Shown piece by piece: positions 33,933 to 41,022 of a DNA stretch of 48,206 nucleotides; the first letter of the stretch is position 1, and every line of letters starts with the position of its first letter. The notes under the pieces were generated by a model. That model was not told the DNA's origin. It saw only the letters and a program-made list of their open reading frames with translations, and searched no databases. A program made the position numbers and the translations under genes. Source of the stretch: a virus; the IMG/VR virus record IMGVR_UViG_3300011013_000023, positions 1-48,206 of that record; one strand, 5' to 3'.

Positions 33933-34134
33933 ACTAATGCCAACACATCGTGTTCTTTATCACTTTGATAAGCATCGCAACAAGACTCGCTCTGATTCTT
34001 CTATGGAAGATCAGGTTAATCTATGTTGGCTTCAAAAAGTTCTACAGGATAAAGTAACTAAGAATGTTGCTGCTCATGTAGTACAGGAGAAGAAAGATGG
34101 AACATCAAAAACAAAAGATTCTATGCAGGTGTGA
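33880..34134 (+). CDS. 84-residue hypothetical protein
   Basis: The start at ATG 33880 (SLKDMKVVPTIPTQQ) is favoured by AAAGAG 8 nt upstream; a later ATG at 33895 is possible. Charged, mainly helical. It overlaps both neighbours by about 40-50 nt in different frames, so one of the three starts here may be set too far upstream. Confidence 0.45.
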   Translation: MSLKDMKVVPTIPTQQLKLMPTHRVLYHFDKHRNKTRSDSSMEDQVNLCWLQKVLQDKVTKNVAAHVVQEKKDGTSKTKDSMQV

Positions 34135-34360
34135 ATCCTGCGAAGCAATAAATCAGTTATCACGCACATTCTTAGTTAAAACTGCAGGTGACCTACTAGA
34201 AGCTAACGTGCCAGCTGCCAACATCTTCTACACTCTTGGAACCGTAACAGAGTGGATGAAAGATGAACTAATAAAAGAAGGTTACCTAAAAGAAGATCTA
34301 GAAGATCTCATGGTATTGGCAAAACAAAATAAAGAAAAGGAAGCTGATGAAAAATCATAA
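34097..34360 (+). CDS. 87-residue protein with Cys pair
   Basis: CAGGAGAAGAAAG precedes ATG 34097. The N-terminus has CRCESCEAIN, a possible metal-binding pair; the remainder is helical and acidic, ending KEKEADEKS. It overlaps the next gene by 14 nt. Function unknown. Confidence 0.6.
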   Translation: MEHQKQKILCRCESCEAINQLSRTFLVKTAGDLLEANVPAANIFYTLGTVTEWMKDELIKEGYLKEDLEDLMVLAKQNKEKEADEKS

Positions 34361-34586
34361 AACAAATAAACCACGAGGTAGATACCGTGCCCTTAACATG
34401 GGAACAAAAGTCTCACATATCTATGACAATAGTGCTCGTGGCGTTGTAAGTGGATATGACCAAGAAAGTAATGTTGTATTCGTTGATTTTGAGGATGGTA
34501 AGAATCAAGTTTGTCTTCCAGAAGAGCTAAGGGACATGACCCCTCCCCCTCCTAAGAGAGTCTGGAAAAGAGGAGGAGGCAGGTAG
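34347..34586 (+). CDS. 79-residue basic beta-barrel-like protein
   Basis: AAAGGAAGCTG precedes ATG 34347. The centre, GTKVSHIYDNSARGVVSGYD then ESNVVFVDFEDG, has the strand pattern of a small SH3/Tudor-like barrel, flanked by basic tails and a proline run (PPPPKRVWKRGGG). It might bind nucleic acid or a host protein; unproven. Confidence 0.55.
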   Translation: MKNHKTNKPRGRYRALNMGTKVSHIYDNSARGVVSGYDQESNVVFVDFEDGKNQVCLPEELRDMTPPPPKRVWKRGGGR

Positions 34587-34657
34587 TGTTAGCAATCACA
34601 GGTGTAGCATTTGTTGTTACCTTGTGGGCAAAGAATAAAACCAAAGATTCTATTTAA
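34586..34657 (+). CDS. 23-residue membrane peptide
   Basis: A GTG sharing the G of the previous TAG (TAGTG) with AGGAGGAGG upstream opens a frame encoding LAITGVAFVVTLWAKNKTKD plus SI. One short hydrophobic helix and a basic tail. The very strong RBS and coupling argue that it is translated. Downstream (34691-34711) an AGAGTAAG/CTTATTCT hairpin sits in the 145-bp gap before the next gene. Confidence 0.45.
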   Translation: MLAITGVAFVVTLWAKNKTKDSI

Positions 34658-34802
34658 AATCAAAAGTACATGAGTCTCATAAGGTTGATTAGAGTAAGAT
34701 TTGCTTATTCTATTTAAAAAAACAATATACAATTTTACCTATCAAGTTGTTTGTTGTTAACTGGTTAGTGATAGGATATCTAAGAAAAAAAAGGAAAAAC
34801 AA

Positions 34803-35408
34803 ATGTCCCAAGATACTAAAAGCACCGAAAACGCAACTGAGATGGATCAAATTATGGCATTGTCAGATTTGAACATCGAACAACTCCAAATCAAGGCGAA
34901 AGACCTGGGGGTGGAGGTTCAAGACAGCGCAGTTGAAAATGACTATGTTGAAGCAATTGTTGAGGCAATGGCAGAACGTAGCGACGAAGTTCAGACTGAA
35001 GTTAAACATGGAAATCTGATCTCTCTTCGCAGTCGCGACCAAGATGGTAATCCTATCGAGGGTGCATCTGACTTGCTGAAGGCAGCACGAAATAAGATTC
35101 TTGCAAACAAGGAGGCTGGAGTTCAGTTTGATCTCTTTCTCCAAGATCGCGCAGGAGATAGTTACAACCGACGGGCACCAGGTGTTCGTTGTACTAACAA
35201 AAATATGCATCGTATTGAGGAGCTTACCTCTCTTCTTCCTGACGGAAGTCAAGATGCTGTTTGGGAACAGTTCAAAGCTAACCCTGAACAGTTTGAGGCA
35301 CCTGTCCTTGCTCATATCAACCGAAGAACCAGCAATGGTAACAACCGAAGTTTTGTCATGCTCTATCTCCGGGAAAAACAAGAGAACCTTGTAGAAGTTA
35401 ACTTCTAA
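34803..35408 (+). CDS. hypothetical protein with Rho-N/SAP-like N-terminal helix pair
   Basis: A 201-residue protein with AAAAAGGAAAAACAA before the ATG. Residues about 19-58 (MALSDLNIEQLQIKAKDLGV...YVEAIVEAM) look like a HeH/SAP/Rho-N fold: two helices with L..L...A...G pattern. The C-terminal 100 residues are mixed alpha/beta. An isolated leader of 145 nt suggests its own promoter and strong expression. DNA or RNA binding is a guess. Confidence 0.6.
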   Translation: MSQDTKSTENATEMDQIMALSDLNIEQLQIKAKDLGVEVQDSAVENDYVEAIVEAMAERSDEVQTEVKHGNLISLRSRDQDGNPIEGASDLLKAARNKILANKEAGVQFDLFLQDRAGDSYNRRAPGVRCTNKNMHRIEELTSLLPDGSQDAVWEQFKANPEQFEAPVLAHINRRTSNGNNRSFVMLYLREKQENLVEVNF

Positions 35409-35431
35409 GAGCTGCTTGGATTCAGAGAACG

Positions 35432-35554
35432 ATGTGCCATGCCAATTGTTTTCCAGATCCCTCGCTAGCATACCGAGTAGAGTATGCTATTTATGGATTA
35501 AATACTGGTGGTATACAAAACTCTCATGTTCAACAAGCATTAGATCTATTATAG
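35432..35554 (+). CDS. 40-residue hypothetical protein
   Basis: An ATG at 35432 with AGAGAAC just upstream opens a frame CHANCFPDPSLAYRVEYAIY, then GLNTGGIQNSHVQQALDLL, closing with TAG. The composition is clearly protein-like and the ORF fills the gap between two genes. Function unknown. Confidence 0.55.
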   Translation: MCHANCFPDPSLAYRVEYAIYGLNTGGIQNSHVQQALDLL

Positions 35555-35569
35555 AATAAGGATTAAACG

Positions 35570-35869
35570 ATGAGTACTTTTATCTATAGCTCTGCTGGAA
35601 CAGCAGGATATGTTAAGTCACCCAAGGTCAAGGCCGACGTACTTGATTCGATTGAGGCTTATCAAAAAGATAAGGGTAAACCACCAGAGCGTGTATCATT
35701 CATAGCCTGGACACCTATCAATACAATTTTTCTTACTAATCTTCAAACTTCTATGTTAGAAGAGTTACAGTATGTCAAAACTGGTAATCTATATGTACAT
35801 GAGCTAATTGACACTGTGTTTGGTGTACAAGTAGAGTTAAGTACAGGCCCAGTAGGGGAGAAGAAGTGA
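35570..35869 (+). CDS. 99-residue hypothetical protein
   Basis: AATAAGGATTAAACG precedes ATG 35570. A small alpha/beta protein (STFIYSSAGTAGYVKSPKVK...), ending STGPVGEKK, whose stop overlaps the next GTG start (GTGA). Function unknown. Confidence 0.6.
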   Translation: MSTFIYSSAGTAGYVKSPKVKADVLDSIEAYQKDKGKPPERVSFIAWTPINTIFLTNLQTSMLEELQYVKTGNLYVHELIDTVFGVQVELSTGPVGEKK

Positions 35870-36642
35870 GTCATATTGATGATCTTGTTGCTCGTAATAA
35901 TGAGCTAGAGAAACAATTACTAGAAGAACGCGCACGCTTGGAAACGATGGTGGAGGCTGCTGAGTTAGATCGAGAAAGAACGAAGGCTCTCGATGCTATC
36001 GACCTTGCCAATGAACTAAACGATGCTCTAATTCTTCGTGCTAAAAATCAATGTGAAACTCTAACTAACCAGGTAGGCAGAGCAAGAAATTATGCAAAAC
36101 ATCTAATAGATTATATTGCAGCTGAACACGGAGATACTACTTTTAAGGAATATCCAGCCTTATCTGGGGTTGCTAAATTAATTCTCGAAACACTTCAACC
36201 TAACCTTCCTCAAGGATCATCATCAACCACGGATGATTATATGGACTTGTCTACTCCTGAGAAGTGTTTACAAGCTTGGTTTGATATTGTTGATACCATG
36301 CCTGGTCATGACCATGACACACGAGGGGCAGCACTAGCCCTGCTTGCTAACATACGTGCAGCAGCAAAGCGTGAGGTCGATACTACTCTTGAAGAACAAA
36401 AACAAGAGTATGAGACCAAGCTAGCTGTTCTCTATACCGAAATTGAGGATTCGAAAAAAGAATATAGTAAACTTCTAATTTCAGACATTAACGAACGTAG
36501 AGTATTAAACGAACGAATTGATAATCTTATAAATGGTAGAAGGCAACATGTAACTGAAGCCAAAGCAGATCGTGCCGAGGTCGAGCAACTGAAGGTGGAT
36601 CTAGCCGCTCTCGACACTATCCCCACCGAGGAGGAGATATGA
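35866..36642 (+). CDS. coiled-coil protein
   Basis: A 258-residue protein starting at a GTG in a 4-nt overlap. Residues 1-90 and about 165-250 are long charged heptad-rich helices (NNELEKQLLEERARLETMVE; ESKKEYSKLL-like), separated by a more globular region (about 95-165). The stop overlaps the ATG of the next gene (ATGA). A structural or scaffold role in the cell is possible. Confidence 0.6.
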   Translation: MSHIDDLVARNNELEKQLLEERARLETMVEAAELDRERTKALDAIDLANELNDALILRAKNQCETLTNQVGRARNYAKHLIDYIAAEHGDTTFKEYPALSGVAKLILETLQPNLPQGSSSTTDDYMDLSTPEKCLQAWFDIVDTMPGHDHDTRGAALALLANIRAAAKREVDTTLEEQKQEYETKLAVLYTEIEDSKKEYSKLLISDINERRVLNERIDNLINGRRQHVTEAKADRAEVEQLKVDLAALDTIPTEEEI

Positions 36643-36809
36643 ACCGCTGGAGAGTTTTTGGAGCGTTCATGGCGGGCATGGTTGCGGCCATTAATCTCAG
36701 CTGCCTGGTTGATACCAACCCCGACTACGACGCCCAATGGTGGAAGGTCGCACTGGCGACATCATTCGGCATTTGCTGTTTTTTAACCACCAATACTGAG
36801 GAAGAGTAA
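36639..36809 (+). CDS. 56-residue two-span membrane protein
   Basis: ATGA overlap with the previous gene, GAGGAGATAT RBS. The product NRWRVFGAFMAGMVAAINLS...WWKVALATSFGICCFLTTN has two hydrophobic spans with a short acidic loop. The codons are notably more GC-rich (GCG, GCC, GAC) than the surrounding genes, hinting at a different recent origin. Its TAA overlaps the next ATG. Confidence 0.55.
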   Translation: MNRWRVFGAFMAGMVAAINLSCLVDTNPDYDAQWWKVALATSFGICCFLTTNTEEE

Positions 36810-36958
36810 TGAGTAAATGGAGTGATTTTAGTCGTGGAGCTGGAGAAGGCCTTGCTCATATTGGCTATAGTATCGGTATCTTTATCGTTCTTATGACACT
36901 AGGTATCTGTGCTAACTGCGTAGGTGTAATTCACGTAATAGATAAGGTATTTAGTTAG
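36809..36958 (+). CDS. 49-residue membrane protein
   Basis: TAATG coupling with the previous gene. The product SKWSDFSRGAGEGLAHIGYS then IGIFIVLMTLGICANCVGVI has one long hydrophobic span. The stop is immediately followed by the TTG start of the peptidase. It sits next to the peptidoglycan peptidase, so a holin-like or accessory lysis role is conceivable. Confidence 0.5.
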   Translation: MSKWSDFSRGAGEGLAHIGYSIGIFIVLMTLGICANCVGVIHVIDKVFS

Positions 36959-37516
36959 TTGAATCTATTAGTACTACTTCTTTTTATATATCATCCCTCT
37001 GATCCAGATATTAAAATGGCTCAGGGGAAAGTATATGGAGAAGTACAAGACTTTGAAGTACAACGAACCCCCTTTGTAGATCAAGATGGCAACAGTATGT
37101 GGTTGCACCCCAAGGTTATCCATCCTCTTTTGGACCTAGTTGAACAAGCTAATAAAGATGGACACTTCATTAAATTAAATTCAGCACACAGAAGTCACAA
37201 ACACCAGAGAAGGCTCTGGTTGAGGATGCCTGATGTGGCTGGTCATCCTGATAAACAGGGACCCTATAGTCACCAAACTGGCTATTCTATAGATATAGCT
37301 GGTACATTGAAGAAATTTTCCCACAAACAAAAAAGAAGGTGGGAAAGAAGAAATAAAAGAAAAATGAGGGTCTCTCATTGTGACAAGAGAAACTGGGGGT
37401 ACATATGCCCTACTATTTTGTATTGGTGGTTAAAAAGAAACGCCCCATTATATGGTTTTATTAATGATGTCAGAGGGGAACGCTGGCACTGGACATACAG
37501 AAAAAAGGAGGATTAA
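36959..37516 (+). CDS. M15-type (VanY-like) peptidoglycan peptidase, endolysin candidate
   Basis: A 185-residue protein with a TTG start directly after the previous stop; an internal ATG at 37016 lacks an RBS. Residues 2-12 (NLLVLLLFIY) are hydrophobic and could be a short signal or signal-arrest anchor. The M15/VanY zinc site is visible: LNSAHRSHKHQRRLW, SHQTGYSIDIAG (HxxGxxxD), and WHW near the C-terminus. Such enzymes cut peptide stems of peptidoglycan. Flanked by small membrane proteins, it is the likely endolysin of the phage. Confidence 0.8.
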   Translation: MNLLVLLLFIYHPSDPDIKMAQGKVYGEVQDFEVQRTPFVDQDGNSMWLHPKVIHPLLDLVEQANKDGHFIKLNSAHRSHKHQRRLWLRMPDVAGHPDKQGPYSHQTGYSIDIAGTLKKFSHKQKRRWERRNKRKMRVSHCDKRNWGYICPTILYWWLKRNAPLYGFINDVRGERWHWTYRKKED

Positions 37517-37519
37517 AAA

Positions 37520-37807
37520 ATGAAATTATTGTTTTATCTATTGATTGCAAAGCCAATTATCTGGTTACTCAGAAGTATAGTATTGGTACACTTGTGGGCC
37601 TGGTTCGTTGTAGGAACATTTAATATTGATCCTATTTCTGGACCCCAGGCTATTGGCTTATCCATATTAGTGAGTCTTGTTACTTTCCAAATCCCCTCAA
37701 TGAAAGTGGTTAATGAGGATAATAGGTTACTTTATACCTTTATGACTACTAATATTATGAGCCTTGGTGCTTGGGTTAGTGGTTATATTATTAGCCTGTT
37801 TTTATGA
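37520..37807 (+). CDS. multi-span membrane protein, holin candidate
   Basis: AAAAGGAGG precedes ATG 37520, 3 nt after the peptidase stop. The 95-residue product has three hydrophobic segments (about 3-20, 22-52 and 70-94) and few charges, a class I holin-like layout. Holin identity is inferred only from size, topology and position beside the endolysin. Confidence 0.5.
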   Translation: MKLLFYLLIAKPIIWLLRSIVLVHLWAWFVVGTFNIDPISGPQAIGLSILVSLVTFQIPSMKVVNEDNRLLYTFMTTNIMSLGAWVSGYIISLFL

Positions 37808-37819
37808 AAAGAGAGTTTT

Positions 37820-38344
37820 ATGTACTATGCTGGCATTGGTGCTAGAAAAACGCCTCCCTATCTTCTTAAATACTTCACCTCAGTCGCAGAAGGCTTAGGA
37901 GTTCAAGGATGGATCTTAAATTCTGGTGGTGCTGATGGAGCTGATACTGCATTCGAAAATGGTGCACGCTCTATTTGTGCAAAGAGGAATATCTTCCTAC
38001 CCTGGAAGGGCTTCAATAAAAATAATTCATCACTTTACCTAGAAAACATGTCTAGAGATTTAGTAAATTCTGCAAGAAAAATTGCTGAAGATTTTCACCC
38101 ACAGGGTAATCGTATGAACCCTACTGTTTCTCAGTTCATGACTAGGAATACCTTTCAAGTACTAGGGGTGAATCTTAAAACCCCCGTATCCTTTGTACTA
38201 TGTTGTAGTCCAGGAGGGTATAAAACAGGTGGTACATCACAAGCCATGAGAGTGGCACGTGGTTATAATATTCCTGTTATTAATACATCTAATGCAGGCT
38301 TTAGGGATAAGTTAAAAGCTATAACAGAAAAGGTACGATTTTAA
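37820..38344 (+). CDS. SLOG/DprA-like Rossmann protein
   Basis: A 174-residue protein starting YYAGIGARKTPPYLLKY, followed by GWILNSGGADGADTAFENGA, IFLPWKGF, MTRNTFQVLG and GGYKTGGTSQAMRVARGYNI then PVIN. This is the SLOG pattern (G.R....G...SGGA.GAD, then GGT) of DprA/LOG/YpsA relatives, which bind nucleotides or nucleotide-derived ligands. Phage members of this kind are common but their ligand is usually unknown. Confidence 0.75.
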   Translation: MYYAGIGARKTPPYLLKYFTSVAEGLGVQGWILNSGGADGADTAFENGARSICAKRNIFLPWKGFNKNNSSLYLENMSRDLVNSARKIAEDFHPQGNRMNPTVSQFMTRNTFQVLGVNLKTPVSFVLCCSPGGYKTGGTSQAMRVARGYNIPVINTSNAGFRDKLKAITEKVRF

Positions 38345-38366
38345 ATTTACGTGATATCATAGGTGA

Positions 38367-38639
38367 ATGTCTGAAGAAGAGAATGATCTTGAGAGATTTA
38401 TTAGATTTAGCAGAGCAATAGCTAAGAACATACCCACCGAAGATGGTGAGGAGCTTGGCGACCTACTACACACTAAACATCAAGATGATCTAACAGGTTT
38501 AATGATAGACCTGGCCAAGTGGCTATTAAATACTGGTTTTGATGAGGATGACACCGTTAGTCTTTTAAAAGCAGCAATGACATATTCTGCCTATATCGCC
38601 TTTAATACAGAGGCAACAGAAAGAGAGTTAAAAGCATGA
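38367..38639 (+). CDS. 90-residue acidic helical protein
   Basis: A GTG-AATG-type context precedes the ATG at 38367. The product (SEEENDLERFIRFSRAIAKN...) is helical and acidic. Coupled to the next gene by ATGA. Function unknown. Confidence 0.6.
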   Translation: MSEEENDLERFIRFSRAIAKNIPTEDGEELGDLLHTKHQDDLTGLMIDLAKWLLNTGFDEDDTVSLLKAAMTYSAYIAFNTEATERELKA

Positions 38640-38935
38640 ATCGAAATTATACAGGATGGAAGCCCGGTACCAATTCACGTGGACTTCCCAGTCGAGATGT
38701 TGAGCAGCCTAAAAACTATGCAAATTCAGTTACTTCCAAGGAAACTGATATTGCTAAAAGCTTTGCAGCAACATGTAAGAAGGCCACTGATGTTATTAAT
38801 GACATGATTGAACAAGGCCGACTCCCTGAATCCTTCTGGAATACGAAGGATAAATATGAAGAAGTTAAACCCACTGCTAGACAATACCGTCGCTATCGCC
38901 AAGGTCATGGTCTTGCATATCAATATGGACGTTAA
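38636..38935 (+). CDS. 99-residue basic hypothetical protein
   Basis: Starts in a 4-nt overlap with the previous gene. The product is basic at both ends (RNYTGWKPGTNSRGLPSRD; ARQYRRYRQGHGLAYQYGR) with a helical centre. Function unknown. Confidence 0.6.
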   Translation: MNRNYTGWKPGTNSRGLPSRDVEQPKNYANSVTSKETDIAKSFAATCKKATDVINDMIEQGRLPESFWNTKDKYEEVKPTARQYRRYRQGHGLAYQYGR

Positions 38936-38937
38936 AG

Positions 38938-39372
38938 ATGGATAGAACTATTGCACGCAACTGGATCGAAGCACTTAGGAGTGGAAGATACGAGCAGGGG
39001 ACATGTTACTTGTCTCGTAATGGTCGACACTGTTGCCTAGGTGTTTTAGCCGAAGAAATGGGTTATGATCTAAACTTATATAGAATTTCTGAAGTGCCTG
39101 GAGACTTGTTTCCAGATTTCGAAATGGATACCTGGCCCCTAGGGGGAGAAGAAGGAGATCCTACTGTATTATTAACAAAAGAAGAAGTATCGAAAATGAA
39201 GGTACACCTAAGCTTTAACAAATTATTAACAAAAGAAGAAGTATCGAAAATGAAGGTACACCTAAGCTTTAACAATAATATGCAGAGCACTCTAGCAAAA
39301 TTAAATGATAGTAGAGATTTCTCTTTTGAAGAGATTGCCAATATTATTGAGAGGCAGATAGATGACATCTAG
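38938..39372 (+). CDS. conserved phage-type protein with an internal duplication
   Basis: A 144-residue protein whose N-terminus, NWIEALRSGRYEQGTCYLSR then NGRHCCLGVLAEEMG, matches a family widespread in phages and bacteria (ALRSGKY.QG...L....YCCLGVL), function unknown. Residues 78-95 and 96-113 are an exact repeat, LLTKEEVSKMKVHLSFN, caused by a 54-bp tandem duplication. Without it the protein would be about 126 residues. Confidence 0.7.
   Translation: MDRTIARNWIEALRSGRYEQGTCYLSRNGRHCCLGVLAEEMGYDLNLYRISEVPGDLFPDFEMDTWPLGGEEGDPTVLLTKEEVSKMKVHLSFNKLLTKEEVSKMKVHLSFNNNMQSTLAKLNDSRDFSFEEIANIIERQIDDI
39169..39276 (+). repeat. 54-bp in-frame tandem duplication inside a gene
   Basis: Units 39169-39222 and 39223-39276 are identical except for the last base (AAA versus AAT). 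The near-perfect identity shows that the duplication is recent, and it keeps the reading frame. Confidence 0.9.
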
Positions 39373-39402
39373 TAAGCTTATCGTGTGAAAGGCAGGCTTA
39401 CT

Positions 39403-39735
39403 CCAGTTTTGTTGTTGATATATGAAACTGGCTAATTAATGCAGAGACGGTCAGGAGGTAGAAGCTCGGACCTTCATCCTTTAAAGAGTGGAACGATGAG
39501 ATAATCACCAGACCACGTATCAGTGAAAGAATAGTTCACTATGTAAAGCTCATAATGTTTTTTAAAAAAGGTTAAGCCTGATACAAAAGCAAGAACTATT
39601 TAGACATTTCGTTGCCGGCATGCCAAGACGAAGTCAGCCCTGGTGAGTAAAGCTTTTCAGGAAAACCCGAAGTATGCCTATGGGGTCCTTTGTTAATGTA
39701 TGACACTAGCCTAGTATTAATTAGAGAAACCTATT
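39403..39735 (+). ncRNA. structured non-coding stretch, candidate ncRNA
   Basis: The gap 39373-39750 has no ORF but several stems in order: CCAGTTT/AAACTGG (39403-39409 with 39425-39431); GTATCAG/CTGATAC (39517-39523 with 39578-39584) enclosing AGTGAA/TTCACT; and GAC..TTCGT/ACGAAGTC (39603-39612 with 39628-39635) around the palindrome GGCATGCC. A T6A6 palindrome lies at 39558-39570. Regular stems in a compact phage genome suggest a functional RNA just before the tRNA array. Confidence 0.45.
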
Positions 39736-39750
39736 TAAAAAGGAACACAA

Positions 39751-39921
39751 ATGAAACCAGGATTACTCTCTATCTTTTTAGCTTTCCTACCAGTGATATC
39801 TCTTAACTTGTTATTTGATAATGATTGGAATACAACTTGGCATGTAATAGGGAGACTTGGAATGGGTATTTGGTTTGGTTTAATTTCTGTACCAATTGCA
39901 AATAAAGTACTAGAAAAATAA
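39751..39921 (+). CDS. 56-residue two-span membrane protein
   Basis: AAAAAGGAACACAA precedes ATG 39751. The product KPGLLSIFLAFLPVISLNLL...GRLGMGIWFGLISVPIANKV has two hydrophobic spans separated by an acidic/aromatic loop. Function unknown. Confidence 0.6.
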   Translation: MKPGLLSIFLAFLPVISLNLLFDNDWNTTWHVIGRLGMGIWFGLISVPIANKVLEK

Positions 39922-39970
39922 CCATTAAACTTGACAATAATATATTGCCTGTCTAATCTGTATAAACAGA

Positions 39971-40046
39971 GGGTTACTAGCTTGCATGGTGTAAGCGCTC
40001 GCCTGAAGAGCGAGAGATCTTGGATCGTTACCAGGGTAACCCACCA
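39971..40046 (+). tRNA. tRNA-Phe (GAA)
   Basis: Acceptor GGGTTAC pairs with GTAACCC, discriminator A, encoded CCA. Anticodon arm CTCGC-CTGAAGA-GCGAG gives GAA. T arm is CTTGG-ATCGTTA-CCAGG, so the T loop (ATCGTTA) departs from the usual TTCGANN. Confidence 0.9.
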
Positions 40047-40062
40047 AAGGATTAATGAGAAA

Positions 40063-40327
40063 ATGACCTATGTACAAAATAACATCCAGTTCGATATTCA
40101 GCATGCAGCGCATGCCAATATTGACGTACAGGTCTTTAAAAAAGCTAAACTTTCCTAACCAGCTCGATCCAACTTATCTCATTAATCTACATCCAACACA
40201 TAGGTCCCTAGCAGCAATAGAGTTTCTTGATTATGTAGACTGTTGTCACATAAATAAACTAATTGATGATCAATTGTATGAATCTATACGTAGTGTAGTT
40301 AAACAAATATGTGAGATTAGAAATTGA
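40063..40327 (+). CDS. small gene split by a +1 frame difference at an A6 run
   Basis: Frame 1 starts at ATG 40063 (TYVQNNIQFDIQHAAHANID...VFKKAKLS, 31 residues). Frame 2, open from 40070, carries a protein-like continuation, LNFPNQLDPTYLINLHPTHR, to 40327. The two join smoothly if one A is removed from the A6 run at 40138-40143, giving one protein of about 87 residues. AAAGGATTAATGAG lies upstream of 40063. The alternatives are an independent 85-residue gene from 40070, programmed frameshifting, or a sequencing indel. Confidence 0.5.
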
Positions 40328-40344
40328 TTAGTGAATATCTACTT

Positions 40345-40419
40345 GGGTTCGTAACTCAGAGGCAGAGTAGTCGTCTTTTAAACGATAGGTCGAGATTTCG
40401 AAATTCTCCGAGCCCACCA
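40345..40419 (+). tRNA. tRNA-Lys (TTT)
   Basis: Acceptor GGGTTCG pairs with CGAGCCC (one G-U), discriminator A, encoded CCA. Anticodon arm GTCGT-CTTTTAA-ACGAT gives TTT. T arm GAGAT-TTCGAAA-TTCTC has a T-T mismatch at its closing pair. Confidence 0.88.
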
Positions 40420-40449
40420 ATGATTAACCATATAACAATAGAGCTTTAA

Positions 40450-40797
40450 ATGGCACACAATAATAATATAACTAATAAATTAAAACATTTCCAGAAAATT
40501 GAAAAAATTAAAAAAAGAATTTGGTTTATCCTTCGCAAAGGTAATAATCTAGTCTACACATCTCCTAATGCATCAATATGGAGTGACGAGGATTTTTCTA
40601 TAAAAGCTTCTGATCTTCAACTGGGTTATGATAAAAACTTACAAGAGTTACTATTGAGTCAAGTTGAAGAACTAGGTCAAGCAATCAACGATGGAATTGA
40701 AAACAAGGATGAGGATATAGATAACGATCAAGGTTTAAAAATTGATTTTTATGACACAGTAAAAGACAATTCCTATGAAGGAGATATACCATTTTAA
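40450..40797 (+). CDS. 115-residue hypothetical protein
   Basis: A protein with a basic N-terminus (KLKHFQKIEKIKKRIWFILR) and a long acidic C-terminus ending DNSYEGDIPF. The final acidic-aromatic-proline-Phe tail resembles SSB-like C-terminal peptides (DxxIPF), which bind partner proteins; here this is only a resemblance. No clear RBS (GAGCTTTAA). Set between tRNA genes. Confidence 0.55.
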   Translation: MAHNNNITNKLKHFQKIEKIKKRIWFILRKGNNLVYTSPNASIWSDEDFSIKASDLQLGYDKNLQELLLSQVEELGQAINDGIENKDEDIDNDQGLKIDFYDTVKDNSYEGDIPF

Positions 40798-40839
40798 AAC
40801 TTAAAGAATGTAGAGTGGAGGAGAGTGGTAATTCAGTAT

Positions 40840-40932
40840 TCCAGGATGCGAGACTAGGTGATGGCGGCACGGCTGTTAACCGTGTAGGGGCAAAAGCCCC
40901 GTAGGTTAGTTCGAATCTAACTCCTGGAGCCA
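40840..40932 (+). tRNA. tRNA-Asn-like (GTT) with a long, class-II-type variable arm
   Basis: Acceptor TCCAGGA/TCCTGGA is perfect, with discriminator G and encoded CCA. Anticodon arm CACGG-CTGTTAA-CCGTG is perfect and gives GTT. T arm is GTTAG-TTCGAAT-CTAAC. Between them sits a stem GGGGC-AAAA-GCCCC, a long variable arm normally found only in Ser, Leu and bacterial Tyr tRNAs. U1-A72 and G73 agree with bacterial Asn tRNA, so charging with Asn is likely, but G73 and the arm also suit Ser. Confidence 0.85.
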
Positions 40933-40944
40933 TTAAGTTAATAT

Positions 40945-41019
40945 GTGCCCTTAGCTGAGTGGTTATAGCGCCGTCCTGTTAAGTCGGATACCTAAGTTCA
41001 ATTCTTAGAGGGTACGCCA
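40945..41019 (+). tRNA. tRNA-Asn (GTT)
   Basis: Acceptor GTGCCCT pairs with AGGGTAC (one G-U), discriminator G, encoded CCA. Anticodon arm CCGTC-CTGTTAA-GTCGG has a T-T mismatch and gives GTT, the same anticodon loop as the tRNA 12 nt upstream. The variable region is normal length. Confidence 0.85.
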
Positions 41020-41022
41020 AAT

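Noticed and set aside
34863-35471. 202-residue minus-strand ORF opposite the 34803-35408 gene
   Set aside because: No ribosome site, opposite to the local direction of transcription, and the plus-strand gene has a strong RBS and sensible composition.
39931-40158. 75-residue ORF starting before tRNA-Phe
   Set aside because: The first 40 codons are the tRNA gene; only the part from 40063 is kept as a candidate.
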